DNA of 64,000 nt from Ampelomyces quisqualis (Eukaryota > Ascomycota > Dothideomycetes > Pleosporales > Phaeosphaeriaceae): NCBI GenBank assembly GCA_018398575.1, contig JAGTXZ010000018.1, positions 3,162,001 to 3,226,000 of the forward strand. The letters run 5' to 3'. How positions within the stretch are numbered: position 1 is the first letter of the stretch; each line of letters begins with the position of its first letter. Below are positions 40,692 to 51,920 of the stretch, one piece after another. Below the pieces are notes generated by a model, which saw nothing but the letters and a program-made list of their open reading frames with translations, was not told the origin of the DNA and ran no database searches. Position numbers and translations under genes: made by a program.

Positions 40692-42620
40692 CTTATAATA
40701 ATTATAAGGCATACGCACTTTAAGAACTAGACTAAAGTGCAAGAGAACTAATTAAAGAATAAAACTAGTTAACATAGAGCTAAAGATAATAGTTAAGAAT
40801 AGTGCTCTACAACTAACTAACAGACATTCCTATATATATGCAAAAAAAACTCTTTAATGCTAGAAGAGCTACAGTTAGTAGTATCTATAGTAAGCAGATA
40901 GAGCTGCGCACTAGCTGCATAGAAGGCTAAAATTATTACTATAGGCCTCTGCAAATCTAAAAAGTGCAACCTAAAAGACCTTCTTACGCTCTATATCTAC
41001 TTTATAGACAATACTCCTCTACAGAGCATAGGCGCACTAATAGCAGACAAAGAAATAGAGATAAAGATTAATCTATAAGTTAAACAGCACCTTGCAGCGT
41101 CTAACTAAAACGTCCTACTGTGCAAATTTACAAAAGACAGTAAGAAGTATATAGAGACAGTTTTATAGTATATCTAAGAACGCTATATGCTAAAAGTCTA
41201 CCCAAATGTAACTGCGCACTGTCTAGCACTATCTACTAGCTAATTTATAATTGTATATAGCTACACAATACTAGTAAAACGCGTGCTTAATAAATACTAA
41301 ACTATAAGACTTATAACTATACACAAAATATTATTAAGAGGTAGTAAAGTAAGCGCAAGAGACACTTTTAATATTTCTAGCTATATAGTAATATAGAGAC
41401 GTATTATCTTTAATAAGTTCTATAACTGCAAATCTAAGAACACTATTATAGGTAACTTATACAAGACTATTTAAAGCAAGAACTATAGTTATTAGTAGAA
41501 GGCCTAGGCCCTCTTAGGTACACTAATAGAGAAGAGTCTCTACAAGATACTTATTTTTATCTCTCTAGCGCTTAGCAGACTGTAAGACAATAAGAACTTC
41601 TTAAACTAGCACTGTCTTACAGGCAAGAAGAACAATATAGATAGTTCTAAACTATTTACTGCTACTAACCTTGTATACGCAAGCATTAAGAAAATTGTAG
41701 ATACAAGAGAGATAAGAAAGATATTAGGCCTAGTTATAGCAAAGGGCTAGAATACCTGCTTATTTAAGGCATAAGAAGAAGTTAAAAATATACTTAATTC
41801 TCTTAAGTATGTAGCGCTTATAGCGTTAGAAGAAAAGATTGCAGTAAAGTTTATGCTACATTAAACTCTAGTTACGCAAGACCTATAGGGCTAGAAGATT
41901 TTAGGCATTAAGAGTAACTTTCTAACGTTTTACTAGCTATGCTAAATAGATAACTTCTAATTGCTTATAGCTAATGTAACAATAAGATACAAGATAGTGC
42001 TACTATAAGAAGAGCTAAACAGCGCAAAAGCTAAGAGCGTATGCATATTTAACTGCGCTAAGATGCAGAGCATTACAACATTTCTAATACTAGCCTAGCT
42101 TAAGGCTGCGCTGTTCAAAAGCAAAGGAAGTAAGAAAACTAAGTAGTTTATATTAATATATATCTAACAGCACTTCTAGTAGCTAGACAAAGAAATATTT
42201 ACTAATAACTTTAACTTACTACTTGTATATAGTACAAAGTACAAGGTAATTAAGCTAAAAGCTAAGAGGACCTATGTTAAAACTAGACCTAATCCTAATT
42301 AAAGGAGCCTAGTAGATAATTAAACAGTACTGCGCAACGTTTAGGCTAAAATTCTTATTAGCTTATACAAACTATGTGTGCAACTAGTGCTCTAGATAGA
42401 GCTTTAAAAAAAATTTAGTAAAGATGCAGTTCTTCTGCTAAAAGGAGGAATACTAAAGTCTAAAATAGACGCTGTGTTAGCAAAATAGAAGGACTTAGAC
42501 TTAACATTTATTTTAGTAGCGTTAATAGCGTTTACAGAAGCTATTACACTAATTAAGGCAAATAAGGTTATAATTACAGAGCCTTAAGACAAACAGGGCA
42601 CCTAAGACTAATTTATGTTT
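40692..42620 (+). pseudogene. Unrecognised charged-protein gene of the giant element, copy 1, second part
   Basis: Continuation of 21,240-22,985 after the nested element 2. A long + strand frame with only TAG/TAA stops reads as a mostly alpha-helical, Lys/Leu-rich protein. About 40,720-41,650 has no counterpart in copy 2. A copy of the downstream part is also seen at 62,900-64,000 (reverse orientation). No known family recognised. Confidence 0.35.
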
Positions 42621-43335
42621 AGAGTATATTAACTAGGCTAGCTAGCAGACGTATACAAGAGTATTATTCTATATAACTTAGAAAGTAATCTAGAAACAAA
42701 AGTTTTAAAGAAGCAGAACGTAAAGATATTATTGCGCAGTAGTCTGTAAAGTGTAACAATAAAAAAAGAAGAAATTAAGTAAAATTGTAACAAGAAAATC
42801 TCTATAAAGCTTAAGAGGCTAGTGTAAATTAAGTAAATTAAGTAGTAGAACTGCAGAGTATAGTACACTACTGTGCAAAGCTGTAAGATAAAAAACGCTT
42901 AAGTAGATACGTAGCCTAATCCTAAGAGTACAAGAATACAAAAAGTATTGCAAAAGAAGTATATACGTAGACGTAACGCAAAATTAATTTAAAGCGCAAG
43001 GATAGTATAGATTTGCAGCAAAACCTAAACTAAGTAATAGCGCTATTAAAGAGATTGCCTTAGACTTAAACTATAGTTAGGCACAGTTAAGGATAAGCTG
43101 CTAACTAGCAATATAGTTATGCAGACAGTGCAAAGCTATATTAAATACAAGAACTATAAACTATTTTACAAAAGAGTTCTACAAACTAGGCTGCTAATAA
43201 TAGTATACTAGGCATTACTATTGTTGCTTAGCACAGTAGAGCACAGTTAAGAACTGTCTAGTAGCTAGTAGTATAGTTATGTTAATAGTGTTGCTAATGT
43301 TGCGGATATTACTAACGTTATGTTTTTCTAACGTA

Positions 43336-43847
43336 GCGTTTACCTTGCGCTAGACTGCAAAAGTATATACGTCTAATAACCTACTTGCGTTACTAAATAG
43401 ACTATAATTTATAGGCTATAGACTATACGTATAAACTAAAAAAGTTCTAATATAGTATATTACAAGATGTAACATTCTTAGCGTTAAACTTAAAAAACGC
43501 TATTAACATAGTATTAGCGCAAGTAAGCCTGTCTACTAGCTCTACAGGTATAGCGTTCCTAGAAAAAGTAATACTTTACTAATTAGGTAAGTGTACAGCT
43601 AAAGAAATAATTAGAGAAAACTTTTTATAGACTAGATACTCTATTATGCGCTAGAAAGCTTTAGAAAGACTAATATAACAGCTGTTTAAGTACTATTTAA
43701 CCTTATTATTATCTAAGACACTTAAAACTATATAGTCTGTACTCTTATAAATATACTTATAAATGTATTTTACAGTATATACAGTTCTAGAAACTTTAAT
43801 ATTAATGTAAGCAGCGTACTTAAGGAGAAATTACAGGTAATAGAGAA
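43336..43847. other. AT-rich base-layer sequence between giant element 1 and the Gypsy element
   Basis: No open gene seen and no family recognised. It ends with the 5-bp target duplication of the retrotransposon and would continue at 51,921. Confidence 0.45.
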
Positions 43848-43852
43848 TAACC
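43848..43852. repeat. 5-bp target site duplication, left (TAACC)
   Basis: Repeated at 51,916-51,920 directly after the 3' LTR. Confidence 0.9.
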
Positions 43853-44110
43853 TGTAACAGGCTGCCGCCTAGTTAGTCCTTAGTTACAGAAAAACCTTAG
43901 CTTACTAAACTAGAACACTAAAAAGGTTCTGAACTAGAACGCTAAAAATCCTCTAGGCTAGAACACTAAAAACAGTTCTGGACTAGAGCGCCTAAACTCT
44001 CTAGACTAGACTGCCTTAGGACTATAAAAACCTTCTAGGTAGCAATTAGAATAGGTTACAAATTTACGTCTTTATTTCCTAGCAACTACTCTTAGAGTCT
44101 GCCTCTTACA
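43853..44110 (+). repeat. 5' LTR
   Basis: Starts TGTAACAGG, ends CTTACA. It contains repeated CTAGAACACTAAAAA/CTAGAACGCTAAAAA units and a TATAAAA box-like stretch at about 44,034. It differs from the 3' LTR mainly by C/T and G/A changes. Confidence 0.92.
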
Positions 44111-44489
44111 ATTAAATTTATTAAACCTAACTAGGCAAAAGGGCTATTAGTAACCTCTAGTATAGAACAAGTAACTGTCTCTATAACAGTATAGGACATA
44201 ATAGTATAAGCTATCTAGATAAGACGCAACAGCGTCTCTAAGTTAGTTATTAAGGATAAGTTTAATTAGATAATTATTAACAACTTTCTAGACCTAGAGA
44301 AATAACAGATTAAGAAACAATTGCTATAAAACAGCCTTAAGAGAACGCCTGCCTAGCAGAAAGTATGTAACTCTCTAGTAGCTAGACTCTCTAACAATAG
44401 AAAAGAAAAGTCTTCTATAAGCGTAGATCTAGACTTAGTATTGCTAGTAAGAAATCTGCAGGAACAAGTTGCAAGGCTTACAGCCTAAG

Positions 44490-45170
44490 TAACTCTAGAA
44501 ACCTCTAGCTCTATATAGACTCCCTTAGAAAGCTTTCTCTTGCCCTAGAAGACTTATAAAGTTCCTAACCTAGAAGCGTATAAAAGAGATTAAAAAGATT
44601 ACTATATCTTTAAGGCCTAAATAAAGTATAAACTAGAACACAACAGCGCAAGACTAGGCTCTTAAGTAAGCTATATCTTTAACTACCTTAAGAGGTTAAT
44701 AGCTAGCGTAGCCTTATCTTAGGTAACCTAGAACCTCTAGAGCTTTGTAGAAGAACTTTAGGACTTCTTAAACAGCTAATTTGGCAACAAGCTACATAAT
44801 AAGAGATTACAAAGAAAACTCTAAACAATCTAATAGAATAAGTCTTCTCTCTAGAGCTTTAATGCAGAGTTTATAAGGCTAGCCTACAACGCAAGCAAGG
44901 AAGATAATAAAGTAAACCTAAAAATAAGGTACTTAAGCGCTATCTAGCTAGACCTGCAAGATAGAATAATTCCTGTAAAAACTAAACTTAAATAGAGAAT
45001 CTACAACTTTATAGACAGAGTAGCAATTATTAAGAAACACCTATACAGAGTAAAACTTAGTAGTAAGCACACTAAAAGACAGAACGTTAAGAAACTTATA
45101 GATTAGGAACCTACAAGAGGACATTCTAGAAGAACTAAGAGAAAATCCTCTAAAAGAAAGAAAGCTAAGT
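44490..45170 (+). pseudogene. Gag-like region of the Gypsy element
   Basis: Reads as a retrotransposon capsid-type protein. Landmarks are a FVEEL-like block, then FGNKLHNKRLQRKL (about 44,777-44,820) and FNAEFIRLAYNAS (about 44,856-44,895). This follows the usual Gypsy gag order in which the capsid fold is followed by a basic tail. Several TAG/TAA stops. Confidence 0.7.
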
Positions 45171-45459
45171 AGGCTACTACAGAAGAGTAGTCCTACTAGA
45201 GACAAAACAACTTATACCTCTACTATAGCAAGTTAGAACACTACGCTAGCAAATACAAATTGTCTTTACCTTTAAAACCTACTAAAGCTACAGTAGCTAA
45301 GGCATAGGGCAAAGAAGAAGAGGACGTATTAAAAGATACTTTAAGCTTAGAAAATAAGTAACTCTTATCTAAAGGCACAGACAAGAGTATAGTAACACAA
45401 CACTAAAAGAGAACAAGAGATTTTAACAATTCTAGAAGAAATAGCTAGACAGAGAACCT

Positions 45460-48400
45460 ATTACTATATACACTATTGTTAATAAAATAACAGTTGCTTC
45501 TATAATAATTAATACTAGGTGTCTTACTTACGCTATAAACTTAACTAAGTTTGTCTGTAGGAACAAGTTAGAGCGCAAGTTAATAGCTCTAAGAGAAATT
45601 ATTAAGATTACTAGAGCCTAGTCTTAGATAAAGACAGCTATCTAGATAAGGATTAACATTAATAGGCACAAAGAGACACTATAGGCCTATAAACTAGACA
45701 GAGACAAAGAATATAACTTGGTTCTAAGTTAACTATAGATAAACTAGCACAATATTACTATTGTACTAGTAAAGAAATTAATATACATCTACTCTACTTA
45801 GACGCAAGTTAGAAGCTAGAAGAGAAGAAAACCTCTTTTACTGCAGAGTATTACAGCAGCTACGTACTTAATCTAGCTATAATAGAGCTAGAAGGACAAA
45901 TCTATCTACTTTTACGCTGCGTTAATAGCAGACATTTAGAAGGCTCTAAAAACTAAGCTCTAAGTAGACCCTAGGTTAGTGCTCTTAGATTACCTAAGAG
46001 GAGAATACAAAACCTTTCTACGCGAGAAAGCAGACTAACTCTCTCTAGTAAAAGAACTTACTATTAATTATTCTATTAAGCTAGTAGAAAAAGATAGAAA
46101 GACTGTAAAGGTGCTATAGAGCCTACTATACAGTATGTTAAGAGAAGAACTTCTTATGCTCTAAAAAGAGCTTACTTCTTACCTAAACTATAGCTTTATA
46201 TAGGTAAGCTAGTTAAGCGCCTCTACACTAGTTCTATTTGTAAAGAAGCTAGAGGGGGGCCTGCAGTTCTATGTAGACTACTAGGCTCTTAACGCAATTA
46301 CAAGAAAGGACTAATACCTGCTTCTACTTATCTAAGAGACTTTAGCCTAGATTACTAAAGCTAAATAGTTTACTAAAGTAGATGTTATCTAAGCATTCTA
46401 TAAGATTAGAATTGCTAAAGAAGACAAATAGAAGACAGCCTTCTAGACGCGCTTTAGCCTCTATAAGTAGCTTATAACACTCTTTAGACTTATAAACGCT
46501 CTAAGCACGTTCTAGAGATATATTAATTAGACACTAAAGAAACACTTAGATAATTTCTGTTTAGCCTATATAGACAACGTGTTAATATACATAAGCAGGT
46601 TTAAAGTAGACTATAAGGAAAAGGTAAAGCTAGTAATCTAGAAACTTAGTACAGTAGAGTTACACTTTAATGTAAGAAAAAGTAAGTTTAGCGTAAAGAA
46701 GACTAAATACCTTAGATTTATTATTAAGGCTAAGAAAAGAATAAGTATAGACTCTAAGAAAGTAGCTGCTATACGTTTCTAAGAGCCCTCTAAGACAGTT
46801 AAAGAAGTCTAGAGTTTTGTTAGCTTTGCTAACTTCTACTAACAGTTTATAAAAGACTTCTTAGAGCTAGCTACTCTACTAACTAGGCTTACTAGGAAAG
46901 GCGTAGCCTTCTACTAGGGCCCTAAACAATAGATATCCTTTAATAAGTTAAAGAAAGCTTTTGTAGCAGAACTATCTCTAGCAAACTTTAATGCAAAGCT
47001 AGAAACAGTAGTAGAATACAACGCCTTAGGATAGTTAACTAAAGAGGTATTGTCTTAATATAGTAGAGACAGACGCCTCTAGGCTGTAGCTTACTACTTA
47101 GTAAAGAACACAGCTATAGAAGCTAACTACACTATCTACAACAAGAAGCTGTTAGCTATAGTTAAGTGCCTAGAGTAGTAGAGAACTAAACTTTAAAGAG
47201 TAAAGTATTTTACTATACTTATAGACTACAAGAACCTAGAATACTTTGCTACTATATAACTACTAACAGAAAGACACGTCTACTAGGCAGAGTTCTTTAG
47301 CACGTTTAATGTTAGATTCTAATACTGCCTAGAAAACGTTAACAGTAGAGTAAATACCTTTTCTAAAAAAGAACAAGATCTTTCTTAAGGAAGAGCAGAC
47401 GCGCAGGTATAGTTCTAGACCTTCTAATTGTTTACTTCTGCTTTAGAAACTAAAGATAAAGAAGACCTAGTACTTACTGCCTTCTTTGTAGCTTAGCAGA
47501 GAGATTTACCCTAACAGAGGAGAAAAGAAACAGAGTAGCTCTAAAACATACTTACAGACAAAGACGCTGCGTTAACTACTTCTCTTACAGCTTAGCAAAG
47601 AGATACACTATAATAAGAGAAGAAAAAAATAGAGTAGCTCTAAAACGTACTTATAGACAAAGACGCTGCGTTAACTACTTTTCTTGCAGCTTAGCAGAAG
47701 AATGCACTATAACAAAAGAAGAAAGAAACAGAGTAGCTTTAAAACGTGCTTATAGACAAAGACGCTACGTTAACTACTTTTCTTACAGCTTAGTAGAGAG
47801 ATACACTATAACAGAAGAAGAAAGAAACAAAGTAGCTCTAAAACGTGCTTGTAGACAAAGACGCTACGTTAAGGAAAAAGAACATTGCCTATAACTAAGG
47901 TTTAAGAAAAAGAAATGTTACCTACAACTAAGGCGCTAAGAAGCCTTCTATAGTAAGAGACATTCTAGATACTACTAAAGAAACTGTAGTACTACGTAAG
48001 ACAACGCCTAGGCAAGGTCCTTACACAAACAAACGCTCTAAAGGCCTAACAGAGCCTACTATTAAGAAATTGTAGAAACAGGCTGTTTATACAGATAAAG
48101 CCTACTAATTAGCAGTTAACGCTGTTAGGACAGAACAGCAAAAATTCTCTTCCTATCTAAGCCTAAAAGTTTCCCTAGTAGAGTATAGCTTTAATAACTT
48201 AGAACGCCTACTCTATAGAAAGCGCAAATAGGTGCTAGAATGCGTAAACCTATAAACCTACATTATCTTAGAAGCACATAATTCTCTAATTACTAGGCAC
48301 CTAGGCAAGGAAAACACATACGCAATATTAGTAAGAAACTACTTCTAGCCTAGAATATTCTTAAGCATCTAGTAGTTTGTTTAGAACTGCGCAGTGTGTA

Positions 48401-49620
48401 GCAGGACAAAGCCCTAAAGAAAACTTAAATAAAAACTACTACACCTACTTCTGCTTTTAGTCTAAATATAGAAGGAATTGTTAGTAGACTTTATTATAGG
48501 CCTTCTACTAAGCTACAGAATGTTACACCTTATAGTAGTTACTAACTAGCTAAGTAAAAACGCAGTGCTTGTGCCTATTCTAGATCTAGAAGTTTCTACT
48601 ATAGTTAAGGCATTTATTAAATAGGTAGTTACGTACTACTAGCTTCTAGACGCTATAGTGTCTAACAGAAGGTTACAATTTGTAAGCAAATTCTAGTCTT
48701 TACTCTATAATAAGCTTAAAATACAAAAAAGAGTCTTAATAGCATACTACTCTTAGATAGATAGCGCTACAGAGCAAATAAACAGCACAGTAGAAGTCTA
48801 CTTAAGAGCTTTTGTAAACTAGAACTAGTTAAACTAGGTTACTCTATGCCTACTAGCATAAATTATAATAGCTAAATAAAATGTAGCGTCTACAGGCGTT
48901 AGCCTATTCTTCCTCTAGCACAGGTACAACACAAACCCTATTTAGTTAAACCTAGAATAGACTATAGAGAACTAGCACTAGTTTAGCAACAATAAAAGAG
49001 CTACTGCTAAAGTAATAGTAACTAAGATAAAAGAAAAAATAGACTATGTATAAGCAAAGATAGTAGAAGCACAACAAGAATAGAAACACTAGGCTAATTG
49101 TTATAGATAGAAAGCTTTAAAACTCTATATAGAAGATAAAGTATAGCTCTAGTACAGTTACTCTATATCTAACAAAAGACCTTTAAAAAAGCTAGATTAG
49201 AAAAACAGAAAATATATAGTTATAAAGGTTATCTTCCTATATATTATAGAGCTAAGCGTGCCTTTTAGGGTGCACCTAAGGTTCTACGTTAACTGCCTCT
49301 AGCTTAATACAGATAATCTGCTTCTATACTAGAAGTCTAATAACTAGTAACTAGAAGTAATAATAGAGAACAAAGATATAACTAATAACAAGTTTCTTAT
49401 TAACTATATTCTTGCAGAATAGCAGAAGAAGAAAGAGTAAGGTATACAGCTGTAGTACTTTATAAAATAGGTAGAATATACAGAACTAACATAAGAACTA
49501 TAAGTAAATGTTACTAACACTATAGCCCTTACTAAATAGCTAGATAAAACTAGAACAGAATAAGACTTAGATAGGTTGTTAGTAGAGCGCCTGCTCTTCC
49601 TAACTAACAAATAAAGTATA
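45460..49620 (+). pseudogene. Pol polyprotein of the Gypsy element, RIP-inactivated
   Basis: Order of domains read from the frame: an aspartic-protease-like segment near 45,510 whose catalytic Asp is now Asn (ALINT); reverse transcriptase at about 46,140-46,640 with FVKKLEGGLQF, KVDVI and a catalytic box reading YIDN in place of YxDD; RNase H at about 46,990-47,300; integrase with an HH-CC-type zinc block (about 48,260-48,410) and the core domain with D at about 48,490; and a chromodomain-like tail (YFIKWVEY, if the TAG is Trp, about 49,458-49,480). A chromodomain after integrase is typical of fungal chromoviruses. A fourfold direct repeat of about 114 bp separates RNase H and integrase (47,500-47,875). 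The many stops rule out a working protein. Confidence 0.85.
47500..47875 (+). repeat. In-frame tandem repeat between RNase H and integrase
   Basis: Units carrying ACAAAGACGCTGCGTTAACT and a following AGAAACAGAGTAGCT block recur at a spacing of about 114 bp (near 47,567, 47,657, 47,757 and 47,857; the spacing is irregular by some bases). The repeats are in the region that normally links RNase H to integrase and would encode a repeated acidic linker. Confidence 0.6.
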
Positions 49621-49639
49621 TTAGAGGAGAAAAGAGAAG

Positions 49640-51650
49640 AAAGAGAGAAATTACAGGTACGTACAATAAGTATAGGAACAGATAACAGTGTTATGTACAG
49701 AAGAGATTAGTAGAAAAAAGATAAACTTAGGATAAGTATAAAGAGAACCTAAGGCATAGAAAATAATACAGTAGAGCACTTGGTTGCGTTTAGAAACAAT
49801 ACCTAATACTAGAAAGTAACTAATAGAGGAAATGCAAGGATACTGTAATAGACAAAGCCTAAGACTAGAAGCTTTAGCAGAGGGCAGAGAAGGAAGAAGA
49901 TGCCTACATCTATTCTATTAGCTAACCTGCAACTGCTCTAACTAGTTAATAGCAGAGATATAACTAGCAGTTAACTATCTCTAGAAACTAGACATAAAGA
50001 ACCTAAATATTAATACACAAGAACTAAAGCAACAGTCCTACTAACTACTTAGAATAACTTAGGAACAAAAAGGGAAGAGTCTAGAAGCTTAGTGTTAACA
50101 GATTAATAGCTAAAGAATGCAAAAAGAAAAGTCTAGATTAACTCTAGAGATCTAGCTACTTAAACTAGGCAATAGTTAGTTAAGATACAGCGTAACATAA
50201 ATCTTTAAAAGGCCTAGGAAAACCTAAGAAAAGAGTATAGGATTCTAATACTTAGACTGCGCTAGACTACAAAGACTAGTAAAAATAATAATATTTGTAA
50301 TAGAAGTAGAGCTATAAGAACTTATAAGCCTAAGACGTAGAGCGCAATATCTATACTAATGTATAAGCAGTATTAAGAAATGCAAGACTAGTTTTATAGA
50401 GTCTAGACTTAGTAATAGAACAAAGGTAGAAACTATAACAAAAAGTCTATTACTACAAAAATTACCTGTAGGCGCTACACAGAAACTACAGCAAAGACAC
50501 TATACACTAGAGCCTACTTCTCTACTGTTAGAGAGCGCAATAGTTGCTATTACTAAACAATTAGTTTTAGCCTGCACTTTTGCGTTATACGTAAGCTTCT
50601 TGTAGATATTAGACTCTATTATATTAAGGTAACAGAGTAGCCTGTTAGTAGTGCAGAAGGCGTTGCTAACGTAAAAAACTTAGAAGCCTACGCTAAAGAT
50701 CTGTATATTATGCTCTTTAGCCTAATTAAATGTTAGTCGAATACACAGAAACGCTATAGAAGAACAAACTCTAGCAGAGAAGAAACAAATTAAAAACAAC
50801 TTATATTAGTGTAGAGCTGCTGCACGCTAGCGCTAATATTATTAAGCTTACAAATAATAGTGTCCTGCTTAACAAGAAGCTGCTAAAGAAGCTAGCAGAT
50901 ATCTACTAGAACATTAACCTTAGTAACCTTGCGCGTTAGACTCTAGTAGCTAGACTTGTTACTACTACAAGACTTTGCCTAAGCAGCTCTAAGCTTATTA
51001 ATAAAGTTAGACTAGAGACTAGTAATTATATGCTGCGTTAACAGCTACTTAACCTTAGAATTACAAGCAAGGGCGTTACAAAGCAAGATAACTATAATCT
51101 TAAGGTAATTATTAACCTAGAAAGTTATTAGAATTAACTAGACAAGTAAAAGAATATAGTAGTTAACTTACAGGCCTATACGCAATGTGCGCGTTCTTGC
51201 ACTAAGTATAGGTACTCTTACTACAAGTAATCTTGCACTTAGACTTATTACTCTTAAGCTAAGTAATAGCACAGCCTAGATAACACAGTAGGTTAAGCTT
51301 AGCCTTAATAATAATCTTAGGTTTGTTCTATTACTAGTTAGTAACATGCCTAGACCTAGCTTAGCGCTGCAGATGTAACACTTATAACAGAAGAGTTAAT
51401 AGTGCAACACTTAGTAAAAGAGCTATAAGAAGTGCGTAGACTTAGTATCTTTGCAAATAGCAGCACAGGTGCAAGAGATGCGTAGGTTAACAAAAGAAGC
51501 AACGTGTAAGCGTGTGTACAGAAGGCAAGGCTAGTGTAGTATATAGTACTACCTAAAAAGAGAAGTAAGAGTATAGAATAATAGATCTAAGTAGAGTAAT
51601 TTTTATTTTAATAGTTGCGTAGGTCTAAGCGCACCTAGCGCTAGAGCAGG
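49640..51650 (+). other. Unassigned 2-kb region between integrase and 3' LTR
   Basis: Downstream of the chromodomain-like tail, about 2 kb precede the 3' LTR. The + strand reads as charged protein with TAG/TAA stops. Around 51,175-51,225 there is a Cys-rich cluster (C-x3-C, and a C further on, with Tyr codons that may have been His) resembling a zinc knuckle. It could be an additional ORF of this retrotransposon lineage or a nested remnant. No family recognised. Confidence 0.35.
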
Positions 51651-51658
51651 GAGATTAT

Positions 51659-51915
51659 GTAATAGGCTGCTGCCTAGTTAGTTCTTAGTTATAGAAAAAC
51701 CTTAGCTTACTAAACTAGAACACTAAAAAGGTTCTAAACTAGAACGCTAAAAATCCTCTAGGCTAGAACACTAAAAACAGTTCTAGACTAGAGTGCCTAA
51801 ACCCTCTAGACCAGACTGCCTTAAGACTATAAAAACCTTCTAGGTAGCAATTAGGATAGGTTACAAATTTACGTCTTTATTTCCTAGCAACTACTCTTAG
51901 AGTCTGCCTCTTACA
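51659..51915 (+). repeat. 3' LTR
   Basis: Near-identical to 43,853-44,110; begins TGTAATAGG, ends CTTACA. A purine-rich stretch (AGAGCAGGGAGA, about 51,643-51,654) lies just upstream, consistent with a polypurine tract. Confidence 0.92.
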
Positions 51916-51920
51916 TAACC
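51916..51920. repeat. 5-bp target site duplication, right (TAACC)
   Basis: Identical to 43,848-43,852. Confidence 0.9.

Larger units (their letters stand above)
1177..43333 (-). mobile_element. Giant TIR transposon, copy 1 (interrupted, about 18.6 kb without insertions)
   Basis: Both ends carry the inverted CGTTAGAAAAA-type terminus directly beside TA (TA at 1,175-1,176 and 43,334-43,335). The copy is split by element 2 (23,021-40,689, plus one TA) and by the hAT element (7,395-13,308, plus 8 bp). Subtracting these leaves about 18,564 bp. Its sequence from 1,177 to about 23,020 is the reverse complement of most of element 2. The piece 40,692-43,333 completes it: the sequence just after the second TA resembles the continuation found in element 2 near 24,700-24,730. 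It encodes a decayed Plavaka-like transposase (minus strand), a Fot/pogo-like transposase (plus strand) and unrecognised regions. The strand is given relative to element 2, whose Plavaka-like gene lies on +. Confidence 0.75.
43853..51915 (+). mobile_element. Ty3/Gypsy LTR retrotransposon, 8,063 bp
   Basis: Near-identical LTRs (258 and 257 bp) start TGTAA and end TTACA, flanked by the 5-bp duplication TAACC. The interior gives, in order, gag-, protease-, reverse transcriptase-, RNase H-, integrase- and chromodomain-like regions on the + strand, all broken by TAG/TAA. A further 2 kb of unassigned sequence precedes the 3' LTR. A few TGG/TGA sites survive (for example in the 5' LTR and near 44,780), so RIP is heavy but perhaps less complete than in the giant elements. 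Confidence 0.93.
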
